This document shows, piece by piece, positions 25,438 through 36,282 of a stretch of 64,000 nt of DNA (the stretch's first letter is position 1; each line of letters opens with the position of its first letter). Under the pieces are notes generated by a model. The model was not told the DNA's origin. It saw nothing but the letters and a program-made list of their open reading frames with translations, and did not search any database. This DNA is from Moringa oleifera. Taxonomy: Eukaryota > Streptophyta > Magnoliopsida > Brassicales > Moringaceae. Location: the NCBI GenBank assembly GCA_021397835.1, contig JAJFZO010000742.1:2923001-2987000 (forward strand), read 5' to 3'. Position numbers and translations under genes: made by a program.

Positions 25438-26595
25438 CAGGCTTAGCAACGGGCCAACCCAAAAGTTTATAGCCTAATCTTAACCATGCCTATCACCCAA
25501 TGGGCCTTCTAAATTAACGAGTTGGGTGAGCCCATCCTTTTTAAAAATAAATTATCCATGACCTACCCACGCATTTAATTTGTTGGACTTTATGTGGGCT
25601 ATTTTTTGTGGTTAAACGAGTTTTATTTAAACATTATGCAAATTTTATGTATGTCTATTTAGGCCTAATAAGAGTATCACATGAGTCTTATCTGGGTTTT
25701 ATTATATTTTATATACATATAAGTTAACATTTTATAAAATTATATTACTTGTTAATTTTAAAATTGATAATATAAAAAATTATTTGCACATATTATTAAA
25801 TAAATAATTATATTGAATTAAATAAATATAATTTTGAGAAATTGATGCATCACTATAAGAAAAGTACATCCCAATTAGGTTGACACTTACTCATTTATCA
25901 ATCATATGTAATATCTTTAAATTAAAAAGATTATATAAACTTATATCTATTATACAATTTTCAATCTTTAATAGAACTTATATCATTAAATTCGACTCAA
26001 CATATATTGATATTCATTAACTGTTCTATCATGTATTTCAATATTGTTTTGTCTTATATTTTTGTATTGGTTAGATTTCAATCTTTTAAACATATAAGTG
26101 CTTCAATCATAGAAGGTTTCAAACTCATTTTTGTATCTAACAAATAATGATTATAAACTAATTAACTTAATTACACTTATCAAAATAAAACTTATTAATA
26201 ATTTAATTAGGTAAGCCTAAATGCAACCCATTTGTTGGCCTTAGTGGGTTGATCTATTTATTGATACTAACTAGTTGGCCCAAATACAACCCAATTATAA
26301 CTTGTTTTTAATTCTAATGAACTGCCTAAATATGACATTATTATGGTCCAATGATTAACCTTAATAGATTGTTCCAACATGCAACCTACTTCAAAATTTA
26401 TGCATGACCTATTTTTTAAATGAATGACCCTATCCTAGCCTATTTATTAATAAGCTAAAACCCAAAGGATCAGACTATAAATGAGCCGAACTAAAACCCA
26501 AAAGGATCGAATCATAAACGAGCTGAATTAAAATCCAATGCATTGGGCCATAAATGGGCCGACCCATAGGTAATGGGCTAAATGATGTGGCTAAC
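25438..26595. mobile_element. Non-autonomous hAT-like element inside the LINE
   Basis: The 1158-bp segment starts CAGGCTTAGCAACGGG and ends GATGTGGCTAAC. Both ends carry GGGCC(A/G)ACCCA-type subterminal motifs, also repeated inside (near 26230, 26275, 26530, 26560). The flanks CTCCACAT (25430-25437) and CTCCATGT (26596-26603) match at 6 of 8 positions, as expected for an old 8-bp duplication. Removing the segment rejoins the LINE reading on the minus strand. No transposase reading is present inside, so it would have depended on a helper. Terminal repeats are poor (TTAGCAAC against TTAGCCAC). Confidence 0.6.
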
Positions 26596-26860
26596 CTCCA
26601 TGTTGTAAGCTCATTTTTGTAAGCATTTTTTGATCTTATATTTCTTACTTTTTCTTGGTAGTTTTAGTAACCAAGTCATCTCTGGTTGCCACTTCCTTTA
26701 GCTATTTCTTTATCAGTGTAAATTTGTTTCATAACCCTTCCATGCTGTCATCTATCTTATGACTGACATTTTGGTTCATGACAAGAGTAGCTTGGTATTG
26801 TAAGATTAACCCTTAACCTCACCTTTCAAATAAAGAAGTCACATTATCTATTACCTTAGG

Positions 26861-28350
26861 TTGACATTAAATTATCACTAAAGATTTTTTAAGGTTTTTT
26901 AGTTCAATATTTTTTGAAAAATAAATCAAATTGATTAGTTGCTAAACAATTAAATTAAAAATATGTAAAAGAATTGAATCATTTTAATTTTGAATGACCT
27001 TTACCATTGGACAAATTAAATCATTAATTTTATTGGATTACATATAAAATTTATGGTAAATATAAGAAATACTTTTGAATTAAATTATTTTATTTTACAA
27101 TTCAAAGTATTTATTGGATCATTTGTACATTATATATTTTAATTGGATTAAATTTTGACTTTAACAATATTCAATTTGATTCATTTAAATCACATCCTTA
27201 ATTTTTTTAAGAAACTATTCAAATGGAAAGTTTTATACAATAAATTTTGACTTAAATTTTTTTATATTAAAATTTTTTGAGATGAAATTAAAGCTACCAT
27301 TACAAAAAATTTTTAACTAATGAGCTATTTTGATGTAGTACATATTAACATAACGTCTTATTTTGATTAGATATTTTAGTTTTCTATTCTTTCAAGTTTT
27401 TCATTTAGTCAGTTTTTTTATTTTTTTCAGGTTTTTTATTTTTTTATTTTTATTTTTATTTTTTTATGTTTTTTGTTTTTAGTTTACTTTTTTGTATTAT
27501 TTAAAGACTTATTGTAATAGTTAGAGGCAATTCAATATAATTTATCAAATTTTTTTCTAAAAGTTTAACTTTTGAGTTCATTCTCTAATTTTATTCCGCT
27601 TCTCTTTCAAAACAAACCTTCCGTTGCTATTTCAAATAATGATACATATTAAAATAAATTTTGTAGTATTCATGTTTTTTAATTAAATTTATGTAGTACT
27701 TTTTGAACTAATTTTACATATAAATATTTAATTTATTTTAAATTAATCTTTGTTATATTTAATTTTTTTAAAAATAATTCAAATTAAATACATTTTATAA
27801 TAAAGTTAATTTAAAAATTTTTGCAAATGTAAATGAGCAAACAAGCTATTACAAAAAAATTATAATTTTTTCAATTCTAAAATTTTAATAATATAAAAAA
27901 ATTTAAAAAAATAGTTTTGATACTCAAAAAATTATAAAACTTTTTTTGATGATAGTGTGAATATTTTTTTATATTTTAAAAAGTTTTAAGTTAAAATCAT
28001 TATATAAAATCTCTTAATTTTAATTATTTATTAAAAATTAAAAATAATGATAAATTTAAATTAAATTGATATTTTATACATAAAATTGATTAAAAAGACT
28101 ATAGACACTTGATTAAAAAATTGTAAATAGTAAATAATTTATTTTAATATTACTTTAAATTTAATTAAAAATAAATTTAATTAATTTTTACATTTATTTT
28201 ATAATTTATTTTAAATTTTTAAAAATATTATATTTTTTATTTTATTTTAATGAAAACTACTCTTTATCTAAATTTGGAATTTAAAACCAATTGCATAAGG
28301 AAAAAAGAAAGAAAAAAGAAAAAGGAAACACTGTTGTCTTCAAAGATTAA
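26861..28350. other. AT-rich intergenic DNA with two repeat arms
   Basis: No coding reading. Holds arms of the AT-rich repeat at 27243-27320 (inverted) and 27914-27992 (direct), and a T-rich tract at 27360-27500. Confidence 0.6.
27243..27992. repeat. AT-rich repeat arms, copies 2 and 3
   Basis: 27914-27992 reads GATACTCAAAAAATTATAAA, then ACTTTTTTTGATGATAGTGT and GAATATTTT. 27243-27320 is an inverse copy with CTACCATTACAAAAAATTTT. Here the arms point away from each other, unlike the pairs at 19345 and 49995. Confidence 0.45.
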
Positions 28351-28359
28351 TCTGCTACT

Positions 28360-28887
28360 CTGATCCCCAACTGTCCTGTTGCACTCGTTTCTCCCCCAGG
28401 CTCCTCTGTTAGGGTCGCTGGGCCATCAATTGTCATTTGCTTTGTGGACAGTTAAGGAGAAAGTGAGTCCCTTTCCGTGGACAAGGGTCTCGTATACCTG
28501 TAACTTCCTCTCTCCTTCTTTCTCTCTCTCTCGTATTCCTCGCCGGTTTTCGTTTTTCTTTTCTCTGCCATTTTTAGGGAAAGATAACCGGCGGTCTTCT
28601 AGTGATCGACATATCTCTGAAGTAAACTGTGTTTACCCTTACACCTTTAGGGTTCTTTATTTTGTAAAGGTTAGTTGTTTTAGTTTAAAATGGTCAGAAA
28701 CTACCTTGCCATTGATAATTTTTTTAAGCTTGAAATTTGTCTAGTTTTATGTAAGTTTTAGTTTAATTAGAGTTTTTCATGTTAGCTCAGGGGTCTTGTA
28801 CGGCATTTCGCTACAAATGATTTGTTATTTGGTGATATGGCTTTTTATCTTAGGGAATTTTGACTTAATGAACTGATTGCTCAGTAG
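28360..28887 (+). promoter_or_regulatory. Leader and proximal promoter of the YqgF-like gene
   Basis: The base composition changes sharply from AT-rich to mixed at about 28340. A pyrimidine-rich stretch (CTCTCTCCTTCTTTCTCTCT, from 28509) is typical of plant core promoters and leaders. The ATG used by the conserved protein is at 28888. A leader intron is possible but cannot be shown. Confidence 0.45.
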
Positions 28888-31800
28888 ATGAGGTTCGTGA
28901 AGCCATTGAACTTGTTCCATGATTTGTTGAAGACAAAAAAAGGGCGGTTGCTTGGGTTAGATGTTGGTGATAAGTATGTTGGGCTAGCTGTTTCAGATCC
29001 TCAGCATAAGATTGCTTCACCACTAAGGTACGAACTCTTTTCTGCATGTGATCTAAGTATGATTGAATCAGTATGATTTTAGCATTTTTCTTTGTTTAAA
29101 TGAGTTTAATTTAGACAATTTCTCTTTTCAGTATTCATTGAATGCTAACTTGTTGACTTTAAGTCTTGGATTACATGTTTTTCCTTAGGCTGCCCATAAA
29201 GGAAAAAGTCATTATAATCTCTGTTTTGTTTTGTAGTTTTTCTTTAGATGAATGGTTAATATCTTTTTATTTCGGTAATCAGTCACATTTTCACAGAACT
29301 ATTTAAAAATTTTTCGAGAAAAGAAAATATTTTGCCCATATGAGAATGCTTCTGTCTATGGTTGTACAAAATCAGATGGATATAAATGCTTCGTATTAGG
29401 AATTAATATTTCTCATCAACAAATTAATAGTTAGAAATCTCACATTATATAAGAACTGCAATTTTTGGGGAATATACATTTCTCATGAATTTTATGTAAT
29501 AGACAACCCACCTTGTACTACGAATTCTCAGGAATTTTAAATCTTGCCTTGAATTTGTGTAATAATTAGTACAAGACTATCATAGAAATCATGTATCCTG
29601 TTTCATAGATATGCATCTTCAGAAATCCACATCTTCAGGAAATTATGTTCTGTTTATCATTGCACTTTTTTATGTTTATATATATATAGCATAATTGGGC
29701 TTATTGCTGGATTGCAGTGTTCTGGTGAGGACGAAAACAAATATCGATATGATGGCTGGTGATTTTCAGAGTCTGGTAGGGTTTTCAACTCTCTGTATGC
29801 CTTTTGCCCTCGGTTTCCCATGTTATGAGGCTTGGTTATAAAATTTTTGTGGGAGTCAATGCTGGGGAAGTATTTTACAAATTCTTGTACCAGAAAAAGA
29901 AGTGAATTACTGTTCTACTCATTGGAGTTCTAGCTTGATACATGTGGATATGAGATATGGCCTTGCTACCTGGATTTTGAAACTCTCCATCTTGCCTGCT
30001 CTGTCATTCAAGTAGCTTGGTGTCATAAGCTTTTAATCAGTATCTCTGCCACAAATTTGCAACATTCATATTCTGCTTCCAGTTTCACTCTACCTGATCT
30101 TCCTGTATTTTAAGTTTTTCTTTTCCTATCCCCACTGCCATTTAGGAGCCATCCCCCTTACTACTATCCTTTTTAAGGAGTTAACTTTTAGTTCTGGTTA
30201 CAAGTTTTATTAATTTTTGTAATCAAGTTTATGAAATTGCTTTAGGAAGCATATGGCTCTTGAGCACTGTTACTTTTTATTGATGCCTACTTATATTAAT
30301 AGGTTACCTCATATATATCCATGGAGCAACTTGCACAACATGCTTATGTTTGCGCTATCTTTGTCTTAAGTCTTAGTCATGTCTACTTTTTTCCATGCAG
30401 ATCTCAGAACTTTCTCTGGAGGGTTTCGTTGTTGGCTGCCCTTTTGACAGACTGCGGACTACTCCTGATGTGTGTTTTTATCTCATGAATTATCTGTATG
30501 ATTCTCCATTTGTTCCCCAATTTGATAATTGTTTTTCATCTTTGATTAGGCTGTGCAAGTGAAGCTTTTGATTGATGACCTTTGTAAAACTGGAAAACTG
30601 GAGGGTTTAAAGTACACATATTGGGATGAGTGCTTTACATCAAAGGTGGGTACTTCAGCTGTAAGGGAGTATATAAGATAAATCTTGGTAGGTAACAATA
30701 ATTTTGATATTTTTTATGTGAGCATTTAGCTCTGGGAATGAGTACATGTATAGAGACTCAACTAATTAGGTGATAGCTGATATCACCACCTGGTCGATAT
30801 CCTATATCTACTACATGCAGTAACTATTAAACAAGAGTCATCAGTTTCAAGCTCTGCTTTCATATTTTGAAAATTTTAGTTTCTTGACATTGGAGCTGTC
30901 ACAAACCGAGCTTATCTCTAGAAGTAGATCAGTTGCAACTGCTTGGTCTATATATTATGCTGGCACTATTAAATTTACTAGTCATATAAATGACAGAATC
31001 TCAGAGTTTGTTTTGCTCACAGAATGTAGATTTGCTATTAAGGCCTTTGAATTTGCATCCAGTTCAAGCAAAAACAATAGTTGACAAGCTTGCTGCTGTT
31101 GGCATACTTCAGGTATCTTTCTTCTTGTACGCGCCCTGCAAATTTTGCTCAGTTGAGAGTTTTTGAAATATTTAACTTGAAATTTAGAAAGTTAGCTGAA
31201 ATCCTATTTATAACAGGAGCCTTTTCATATCCTGCACAACATTGATGCAAATTGACCTTTTCCCGATCAGTTTAGATGTTTGTCATTACAGTTAATTGTA
31301 TTTGCATTACAAAAGAAGTATGTTTACAAATTGTATTTGCACTGTTGATGATGGTAAGGTGATAAGGAAGCTAGTAACAGATTGGAGGAATCTTTTCTCA
31401 GTTTCAACAGATGAAGCCCTTGAATTTTTTACAACCATGTAGAATGATGGTAGGTTGATTGTTAAACCCCCTCCTGAGGTTTTTGAACAAGGAATAAGAA
31501 CTTGGCAGAACTCTTTGATTGCTCAGTTTATTGGTGGATCTCCAAATTTTAGTGTCTTTCAACATGTGTTGAAAAAGATATGGGGAAAGGCTGGTGATGA
31601 TGACTAGAGACCTGCGGGATTGAATCTGTTTATCATACAATTTCCTAGTAGTGAGGCTAGAGATTGGGTTCTTCAACATGGTCCATGGTATATACAGAAT
31701 AAGCCATTAATTGTACGAAAATGGGAGCCTGGTATGAATTCCTTGGAATTTACCATTGATAGGTTATCTATATGGGTCCATTTAGGAAATATTCCTCTTG

Positions 31801-34800
31801 AGCTTTACTCAAAGAGGGGGCTAAGCTATATAGCCAGTGCTCTGGGCAATCCATTATACATGGATTCCAATACAGCCAAGCAACAGAAGGTAGCTTATGC
31901 AAAAGTATGCATGGAGACGAATGCAGAGTTAGAATATCCTAAATTTTTAAAGGTGGAATTAAGGGATGGTATCTTTGTTTCAATTTCAGTTGAAATCCCA
32001 TGGTTACCGCAAAGATGTAGAGGTTGTTGTGTTTTTGGGCATCTTGACAAATCTTGCCCGAAGAAGGAGCAACTTGTAGCAAAAGAGTGGAAGCCTAAGC
32101 AGGTTGTAGAACCTCCTAGGATAGAGGAGGAAGTAAATAGGAAGGAAGAAGTTAGTAACTTATGGACTACAGCTGAAGATCCTGCAGTCAAGGCACCCTC
32201 TTGAGAATTCTGCTGCTAAGGTGGGCTTTGCAAATCGGTTTGCAGTACTTAACACAGTTACAGATTCGGGAATTGAAGATGATAACATACAGAAGATGAA
32301 CAGGTGGAAGAAGCTGAGGATACTCTAGCATGTATGTCACCAAGGAAGCCTCGAGCAGCTGCTGCTGCTGTGGCAGATTTGATGAAGGCACTAAAGAAAA
32401 ACAAGGGGCAAAAAGATAAAGGTAAAAAGCAAGTAAAAGTGGCATGCTTGGCTGCTTCTGGGGTTCTTTAAAACCCAACATATGAACTTTTTAGTATGGA
32501 AGACTAGAGGACTTAACTATCCTCTAAAAAGAAAGGAAGTTGTTGATAGAATAAGTCAACTGAAAATAGATCTTGCATGTCTGATTGAAACTAGGGTAAA
32601 GCAGCACAAAATGCAAGGCATTATGGACAAACATTTTTCTGCCCAGTCAATGAAGCTGTTAATGGGAGGATTTAGTTATTATGGAAATCTGCTATGACGG
32701 TTGATGTGGTTCAAGTTACAGAACAAAGCATCACCTGTAGCATTATCAGGGATTCTGTGCATCTCTTCCTCACCTCCATTTATAGAAGTAATGAGGGAAA
32801 TAAAAGAAGAAGACTATGGACTTATCTAGCTTCACTGCATGCTTCTTTTCCTTGTAAACCTTGGCTTTTGGCTGGTGACTTCAGCATCATTGCTGATTGT
32901 ACTGAAAGTTTCGACTACACAGGATCCCAAAGGATTTCGTCTGAAATCAAAGATTTTAAAGCCTGCTTGACTAATCTTTCATTGTTTGATCATGCTTATT
33001 CAGGACCTCAATACACTAAGGTCAAATAAGCAGATTGATGGTTTTCTTGCGAGGAAACTGGATAGGGTGCTGATTAATGATGAGTGGTTGTCAAAGTATT
33101 CTAACTCACTGGTGGAGTTCCTTGCTCCTATGCTGGTAAGAATGAATGAGGTTGCTCACTTCCTCCGAAACCATTCAAATTCTTCAATTTTTGGATGAAG
33201 CACCCTGGGTTTAATGTCATTGTTGAGAATTCATGGAAACTGCCTGTAAAGGGAAATCCAATGTCCAAACTATTCAGAAAATTAAAAAGACTTAAAGAGG
33301 AGCTTGGGAAGTTCAACTTATCATGTCATGGTGATCTATAAAAGATGGCTACTCTGTCACATACTTCTACCTCAAATCTGGTAAGGCAAGACGGAGTTCA
33401 TTCTGCAGAGCTAAAAGCACTAATGGAGGCTGAAGAAAGTTATTACGGGCAAAAGTCTAGATTAAGGTGGATCAAGGAGTGCGATATGAATACTAGCTTC
33501 TTCCACGAGATAGTCTCTACAAAGAACAGTAGGGGTAAAATTCAAAATTTGTGGGATGCTAATTTAACAAATTGGAATCCTTTGATCAAATACCTAAAGA
33601 AGCTGTTTCTTTCTTTCAAAAGTTGCTTGGCCTCTCGATCCTCAAGTCATTGGATACTCTCATGAGTTTTTAGTAGAGCTTTTACTGCTTCATTGAATAC
33701 TAAAACTCTTAATGATCTCATGGTACCATTGACCAAGGAAGAGATAAAGCATACTATGTTTTCCATCAATAGTGAGAAAGCTCCTGGGCCAGATGGTTAC
33801 TCAGCTCATTTCTTCAAGCACTCAGGGTCCATAGTTGGAGAGGATGTCCTTAAAGTTATAACTTTTTTCTTTCAGTCTGGAAAAATGGTTCCTGCATGTA
33901 GTTCTACAGTAGTTGCACTGGTTCCTAAGTGTCCTGCCCCTCGTAGCATGAAGGAGTTTAGGCCCATCTCTTGTTGCTTGGTAGTTTATAAATGCATCAC
34001 CAAGATATTGGCAAATAGACTCAAATAAATCCTGCCAAGTATCATCAGTAAAAATCAGAGTCCATTCATACAAGGCAGAGATATTTCTAATAATGTGCTT
34101 ATGGCTCAGGAAATGGTTAGAGGCTATGGCAGAACTACATTATCTCCTAAATGTGCTCTAAAGATAGATCTACAGAAAGCATTTGATTCACTTGACTTGA
34201 GGTTTATACATTCTGTGTCACAAGCACATAGACTGCCTGACAGATTCATAAACTGGATTATGAATTGTATAACATCTCCAATGTTCTTTTTATCTATCAA
34301 TAGCGGCCTTGTCAGATATTTCAAAGGTGAAAAATGTATAAGGCAAGGGGATCCCCCTTTCTCCCTACTTATTTGTTTTGGCTATGAATGTGCTCTCCAA
34401 GACGCTAGATGCTGCTACCAAGTATGGAGTTTTTACATATCATTCAAAATGCAAAAAAAATTAATGGACACTCTTATGCTTTGCTGATGACTTGTTGATA
34501 TTTGCAAAAGGGAACAAAGATTCAATGCTGGGGATTAAGGAAGTCATGCATGTATTTTATACCTTTTCTGGACTGAAATTAAATTGTGAAAAGAGTGAAT
34601 AATCAACTGGAATCAGCAGAGAAGATCTCCAAATCATCCAAGAAGAATCACGTTTTTGGATTGGTACTCTACTAGTTAGATATTTGGGAGTGCCTTTGGT
34701 CATGAGGAAACTTATCGACACAGATTGTGCCCCATTGATAAAGAAAAATTACAGCCGAGATTAATTGTTGGGCTACTAAGCATCTTTCCTATGCTGGTAG

Positions 34801-36282
34801 AATACAATTAATCCAATCTGTTTTATTTTAGTTTATAGAACTACTGGTGTAGACATTTTTTACTGCCTAAGCTTGTTATTAAAAGGTCACGCACTTATGC
34901 TCTCTTTTTTTATGGAAAGGGGATGGAAGGTTTTCAAAGAGAGCAAGAGTGTCCTAGAAGGATATATACTTACCTAAATATGAAGGTAGTCTTGGATTAA
35001 AAGAATTGGCAACATGGAATCAAGCATGCATGCTTAAAAATCTCTGGTCTATTTTATCAAAATAAGGTTCGATTTGGATTGAAGGTTATGAGTTGAAGGG
35101 CAGAAGCATATGGCAAGCTTCAAGAAAGCAGGGGAGCAGTTGGAGTCGGAGGAAATTGCTTCAGGTGAGAGACATGCCTAGGAAATTCATCAAATCTTGC
35201 AATGGTGAAGAAGTTTGGACTTTCTCATGGAAAAGATACGCAGCAGCAGGACTTGCTGGGAAAGAAATTAGACCTAAAAAGGATAAAGTATATTGGCATA
35301 GACTTGTATGGCGCAGATTCCATATACCAAAGCATTCTTTAATTGCATGGATGGCCATTCATAACAAGCTTTCAACAAGAGACAGACTTAAAGCATGGGA
35401 ATGGAGGTAGATGAGATTTGCTGCTCATGCGAGAATGATTTGGAATTTAGAAATCATATATTTTTTTGGCTGCAAATTTCAAAACAGAGTGAAAAAATGT
35501 GTTTGAATAATGCAAAATCATAAGGGAGATTGGAAATTGGACTTATGAATTGTCATGGGCAGTGTGTAAGCTCAAAGAAAAAGCATTGCTTCCTACAATA
35601 TTGCGCTTAGCTTGGAATGGTTATGTGTATTTCATTTGGAGAGAACGAATTAGAGAATTTTCAAAAATCATACTTAATCCAGAGAGCAAGTGGTGAAGTA
35701 TATAACAAAACTGTTCATTTCAAGATAATGGGAATGAAAAATGTAACAAATCATGATGCAAATAAGAGCTTAGATGGCAATTGGAGGCTTGCCCTTTTTG
35801 ATTGATTTACTGTATAGAACATAGGAAAATTAGAGAAATAGAGTTAGTACATTGCTACTTGTGGATGTTTGTAGCATTAATATGCCTACTCGGATGAATA
35901 AAATTTGATTGTTCATAAGAAAAAAATAGTGTGTTTAAAATTTGCAGAATTTATTTCTTTGTTTTATATTTGAATTTGATTGTTGTCTAACAATTTTAAT
36001 TTCAACTTCTCCTAATCTTCATGTGGGGAGGATACCAAATGATATTTATGTCATATTAACTATGTGATTCCATTTTGGTTTCAGTCAATTTCAACTTTCC
36101 CTTTCGCTTTAGTTTCTTCTTAAAGTTTGGACTCATGTTCAGTGAGTCTGGCTTTTTGGCAGGGTTACCTGGATTATGTGAACAGGAAGGTCTTCCAGTG
36201 GGAGTGTAACAGTGGGAGTGCTTCTTATGAGAACATGATCAGGGTAGGGAGTAAGAGAGAAGAAACAAAAAATAAAACTTGA
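28888..36282 (+). CDS. YqgF/RuvX-like RNase H-fold nuclease (Holliday-junction resolvase-like, 6 exons)
   Basis: Exons: 28888-29027, 29718-29775, 30401-30469, 30550-30645, 31023-31112, 36163-36282. Total is 573 nt, 190 aa, all phases consistent. The N-terminal GLDVGDKYVGLAVSD (residues 23-37) is the first acidic motif of the YqgF RNase H fold. EGFVVGCPFDR and YTYWDECFTSK supply the central and second acidic motifs (Asp115, Glu116). NLHPVQAKTIVDKLAAVGIL matches the C-terminal helix of the plant family. Bacterial YqgF processes the 16S rRNA 5' end; the plant relative is of uncertain role, possibly organellar. The usual Arg in the DER-type motif is Cys here. The start is supported by conservation (RFVKPLNLF). 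The 5.05-kb last intron contains a LINE in the same orientation; exon 6 beyond it is intact and well spliced (GGCAG acceptor). Confidence 0.9.
31620..32204 (+). pseudogene. LINE gag-like segment: DUF4283 and CCHC zinc knuckle
   Basis: About 190 open codons. FPSSEARDWVLQHGPWYIQN and RWEPGM-like KWEPGMNS are the core of the DUF4283 domain; SIWVHLGNIPLELYSKRGL follows. A CX2CX3GHX4C knuckle (CRGCCVFGHLDKSC) then leads into a charged tail. In intact LINEs this part binds the element RNA. It is cut by a frameshift after 32204, and the earlier part (31500-31610) is in the same frame behind a stop. Confidence 0.85.
32482..33029 (+). pseudogene. LINE endonuclease segment
   Basis: NFLVWKTRGLNYPLKRKEVV is the start of the AP-endonuclease-like domain of plant LINE ORF2 (usual WNVRGLN; here Asn-Val is Lys-Thr, which would damage the active site). 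DLACLIETRV carries the metal-binding Glu, and KPWLLAGDFSIIAD replaces the usual GDFN with GDFS. A frameshift at about 32695 separates the two halves. It would have nicked target DNA to prime reverse transcription. Confidence 0.85.
33693..34560 (+). pseudogene. LINE reverse transcriptase segment
   Basis: KAPGPDGYSAHFFKHS, FRPISCCLVVYKCITKILAN, LKIDLQKAFDSLDLRFI (first catalytic Asp), IRQGDPPFS and, in another frame, CFADDLLIFAKG (the catalytic Asp pair, about 34472-34508) occur in the standard order. A stop at 34026 and frameshifts near 34365 and 34490 break it. Confidence 0.88.

Larger units (their letters stand above)
21150..26860 (-). mobile_element. Decayed L1-type LINE, split by a hAT-like insertion
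   Basis: Read on the minus strand from right to left: a spacer-like segment (26604-26830), then DUF4283-like gag DNA (about 25150-25430; SFLVQIYGLPLTYI). An endonuclease region with GAFNEI follows (about 24700-25000). The reverse transcriptase follows (23361-23657 open; ISKVLANRLKMVLPSIIS, LDMSNAHDSFEW). A zf-RVT region (about 21700-22000) and an RNase H remnant come last (21340-21610; LNTDAFYDKS, LEVESDCLQAI). AATAAA lies close to the 3' end near 21180 on the minus strand. Stops are frequent throughout, so the copy is old. A 1.16-kb insertion at 25438-26595 separates the two 5' parts. Confidence 0.82.
31334..35927 (+). mobile_element. L1-type LINE in intron 5 of the YqgF-like gene
   Basis: Order on the plus strand: DUF4283 gag-like domain (about 31500-31930), CCHC knuckle (CRGCCVFGHLDKSC, about 32016-32057), AP-type endonuclease (32482-33030), reverse transcriptase (33693-34560), zf-RVT (LVWRRFHIPKHSLIAWMAIH, 35093-35410), then a 3' tail ending AAATTTGATTGTTCATAAG plus A run at 35920-35927. 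The catalytic FADD box survives (34475-34487). Flanks AGTATGTTTACAAATTG (31317-31333) and AGTGTGTTTAAAATTTG (35928-35944) match at 14 of 17 positions, an old target duplication. Frameshifts and stops break every domain boundary, so it is inactive, but it is far better preserved than the LINE at 21150. Confidence 0.9.

Noticed and set aside
28379..28744. 121-codon frame upstream of the YqgF-like gene
   Set aside because: Begins without an ATG, has pyrimidine-rich low-complexity composition and overlaps the expected leader; no conserved motif.
31895..32481. Two minus-strand frames of 97-98 codons inside the intron LINE
   Set aside because: They are shadows of the LINE gag-like and endonuclease readings on the plus strand.
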